Shown here: positions 63,607 to 64,000 of the stretch, piece by piece | Position numbering within the stretch: position 1 is the first letter of the stretch | How the letters are laid out: each line of letters opens with the position of its first letter | Source of the DNA: Phallusia mammillata | Lineage: Eukaryota; Chordata; Ascidiacea; Phlebobranchia; Ascidiidae | Reading direction: 5' to 3' | Assembly (NCBI GenBank): GCA_003260075.1 | Contig: QLIY01000492.1 | Location: 46,094 to 110,093 of the forward strand | Length of the DNA: 64,000 nucleotides | Position numbers and translations under genes: made by a program | Notes under the pieces: generated by a model | Databases searched by the model: none | The model's input: only the letters and a program-made list of their open reading frames with translations | Told to the model about the DNA's origin: nothing

Positions 63607-63772
63607 TCATTTTTACGAGCCATGACATATCACATGTCATATTTTTTTGCCCAGAAACAATCTGTTCTAGCAACCCCTTGTTCGTAGAAAATACTTCGTG
63701 CATCTCATAACAGCTCAGGTCTAGGTTTACTTTTACTTGTGACAGGAGTTTAACTAGTAATTATTAAAAATC

Positions 63773-63985
63773 AGACAAAACTAGAAGGGTGGCTTAGCAC
63801 ATTTTGTCATTCACATACACTAAAACCTATTTTAAAACATTCATATATTTCCTCTGCTTATTTTATATTGGGTCCCACATTATCCACCGTCTTTTATAAC
63901 CTTAGTTGTTTATGCAGGCAAAAACTCATGGGTCCCCACACATGCAAAGTTGAAAATAATGCATTTCAAGAGATAACCATGAGTA
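63773..63985 (-). repeat. Dispersed repeat, copy 2 (reverse orientation)
   Basis: The reverse complement matches 46390-46589 block by block across about 200 bases, with scattered substitutions and a small indel. It lies in the first intron of eIF5A. The family identity is unknown. Confidence 0.75.
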
Positions 63986-64000
63986 AGTCGGGTGTTGTAA

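Overview
The window is animal nuclear DNA, AT-rich, with intron-split genes carrying GT/AG junctions, AATAAA poly(A) signals, scattered hAT-type MITEs and a tRNA-derived SINE. The gene set (thrombospondin, trypsin-like protease, NDR kinase, TRAPPC10, chordin, eIF5A) is metazoan. Compact genes, very frequent TGACGTCA-type words and strongly divergent allelic copies suggest a solitary ascidian, most likely Ciona. The species is an inference, not something the sequence proves.

Layout, left to right. (1) 331-10068, +: the 3' part of a thrombospondin (last EGF-like residues, type 3 calcium repeats, C-terminal lectin-like domain); the 5' part lies outside. (2) 15401-21929, +: a secreted trypsin-like serine protease with a complete His-Asp-Ser triad and Asp189-type specificity; two assembly gaps cut it and part of it is present twice. 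(3) 23050-24987, -: a four-exon gene for a 232-residue charged, helical protein that I do not recognise. (4) 26577-31933, +: a complete NDR/STK38-type kinase of 453 residues in nine exons. (5) 33480-49197, +: TRAPPC10, a TRAPPII subunit, from an 8-codon first exon to the stop, with one coding gap. (6) 52631-61020, +: chordin, with CRE and TATA promoter elements, a noncoding first exon, 22 coding exons whose lengths sum to exactly 960 codons, and a poly(A) signal. (7) 63112-63267, +: the first coding exon of eIF5A; the rest lies beyond the window.

The dominant non-biological signal is about 30 poly-G runs, all on the + strand. Short ones (9-13 G) usually sit between two slightly different copies of the same sequence; long ones (25-92 G) usually do not. 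This is what gap placeholders rewritten as G would look like, with unmerged allelic contig ends around the short gaps. Consequences are false exon duplications in the thrombospondin, protease, TRAPPC10 and chordin genes, and false poly-Gly/poly-Pro ORFs.

The genes do not form one pathway. Chordin (BMP antagonist), thrombospondin and the protease are secreted; the kinase, TRAPPC10 and eIF5A are intracellular. I found no convincing undescribed system. The items most worth following are the unknown 232-residue protein, the lineage-specific insertion in TRAPPC10, the allelic contig pairs, and several MITE/SINE families, two of them with perfect 8-bp target duplications.
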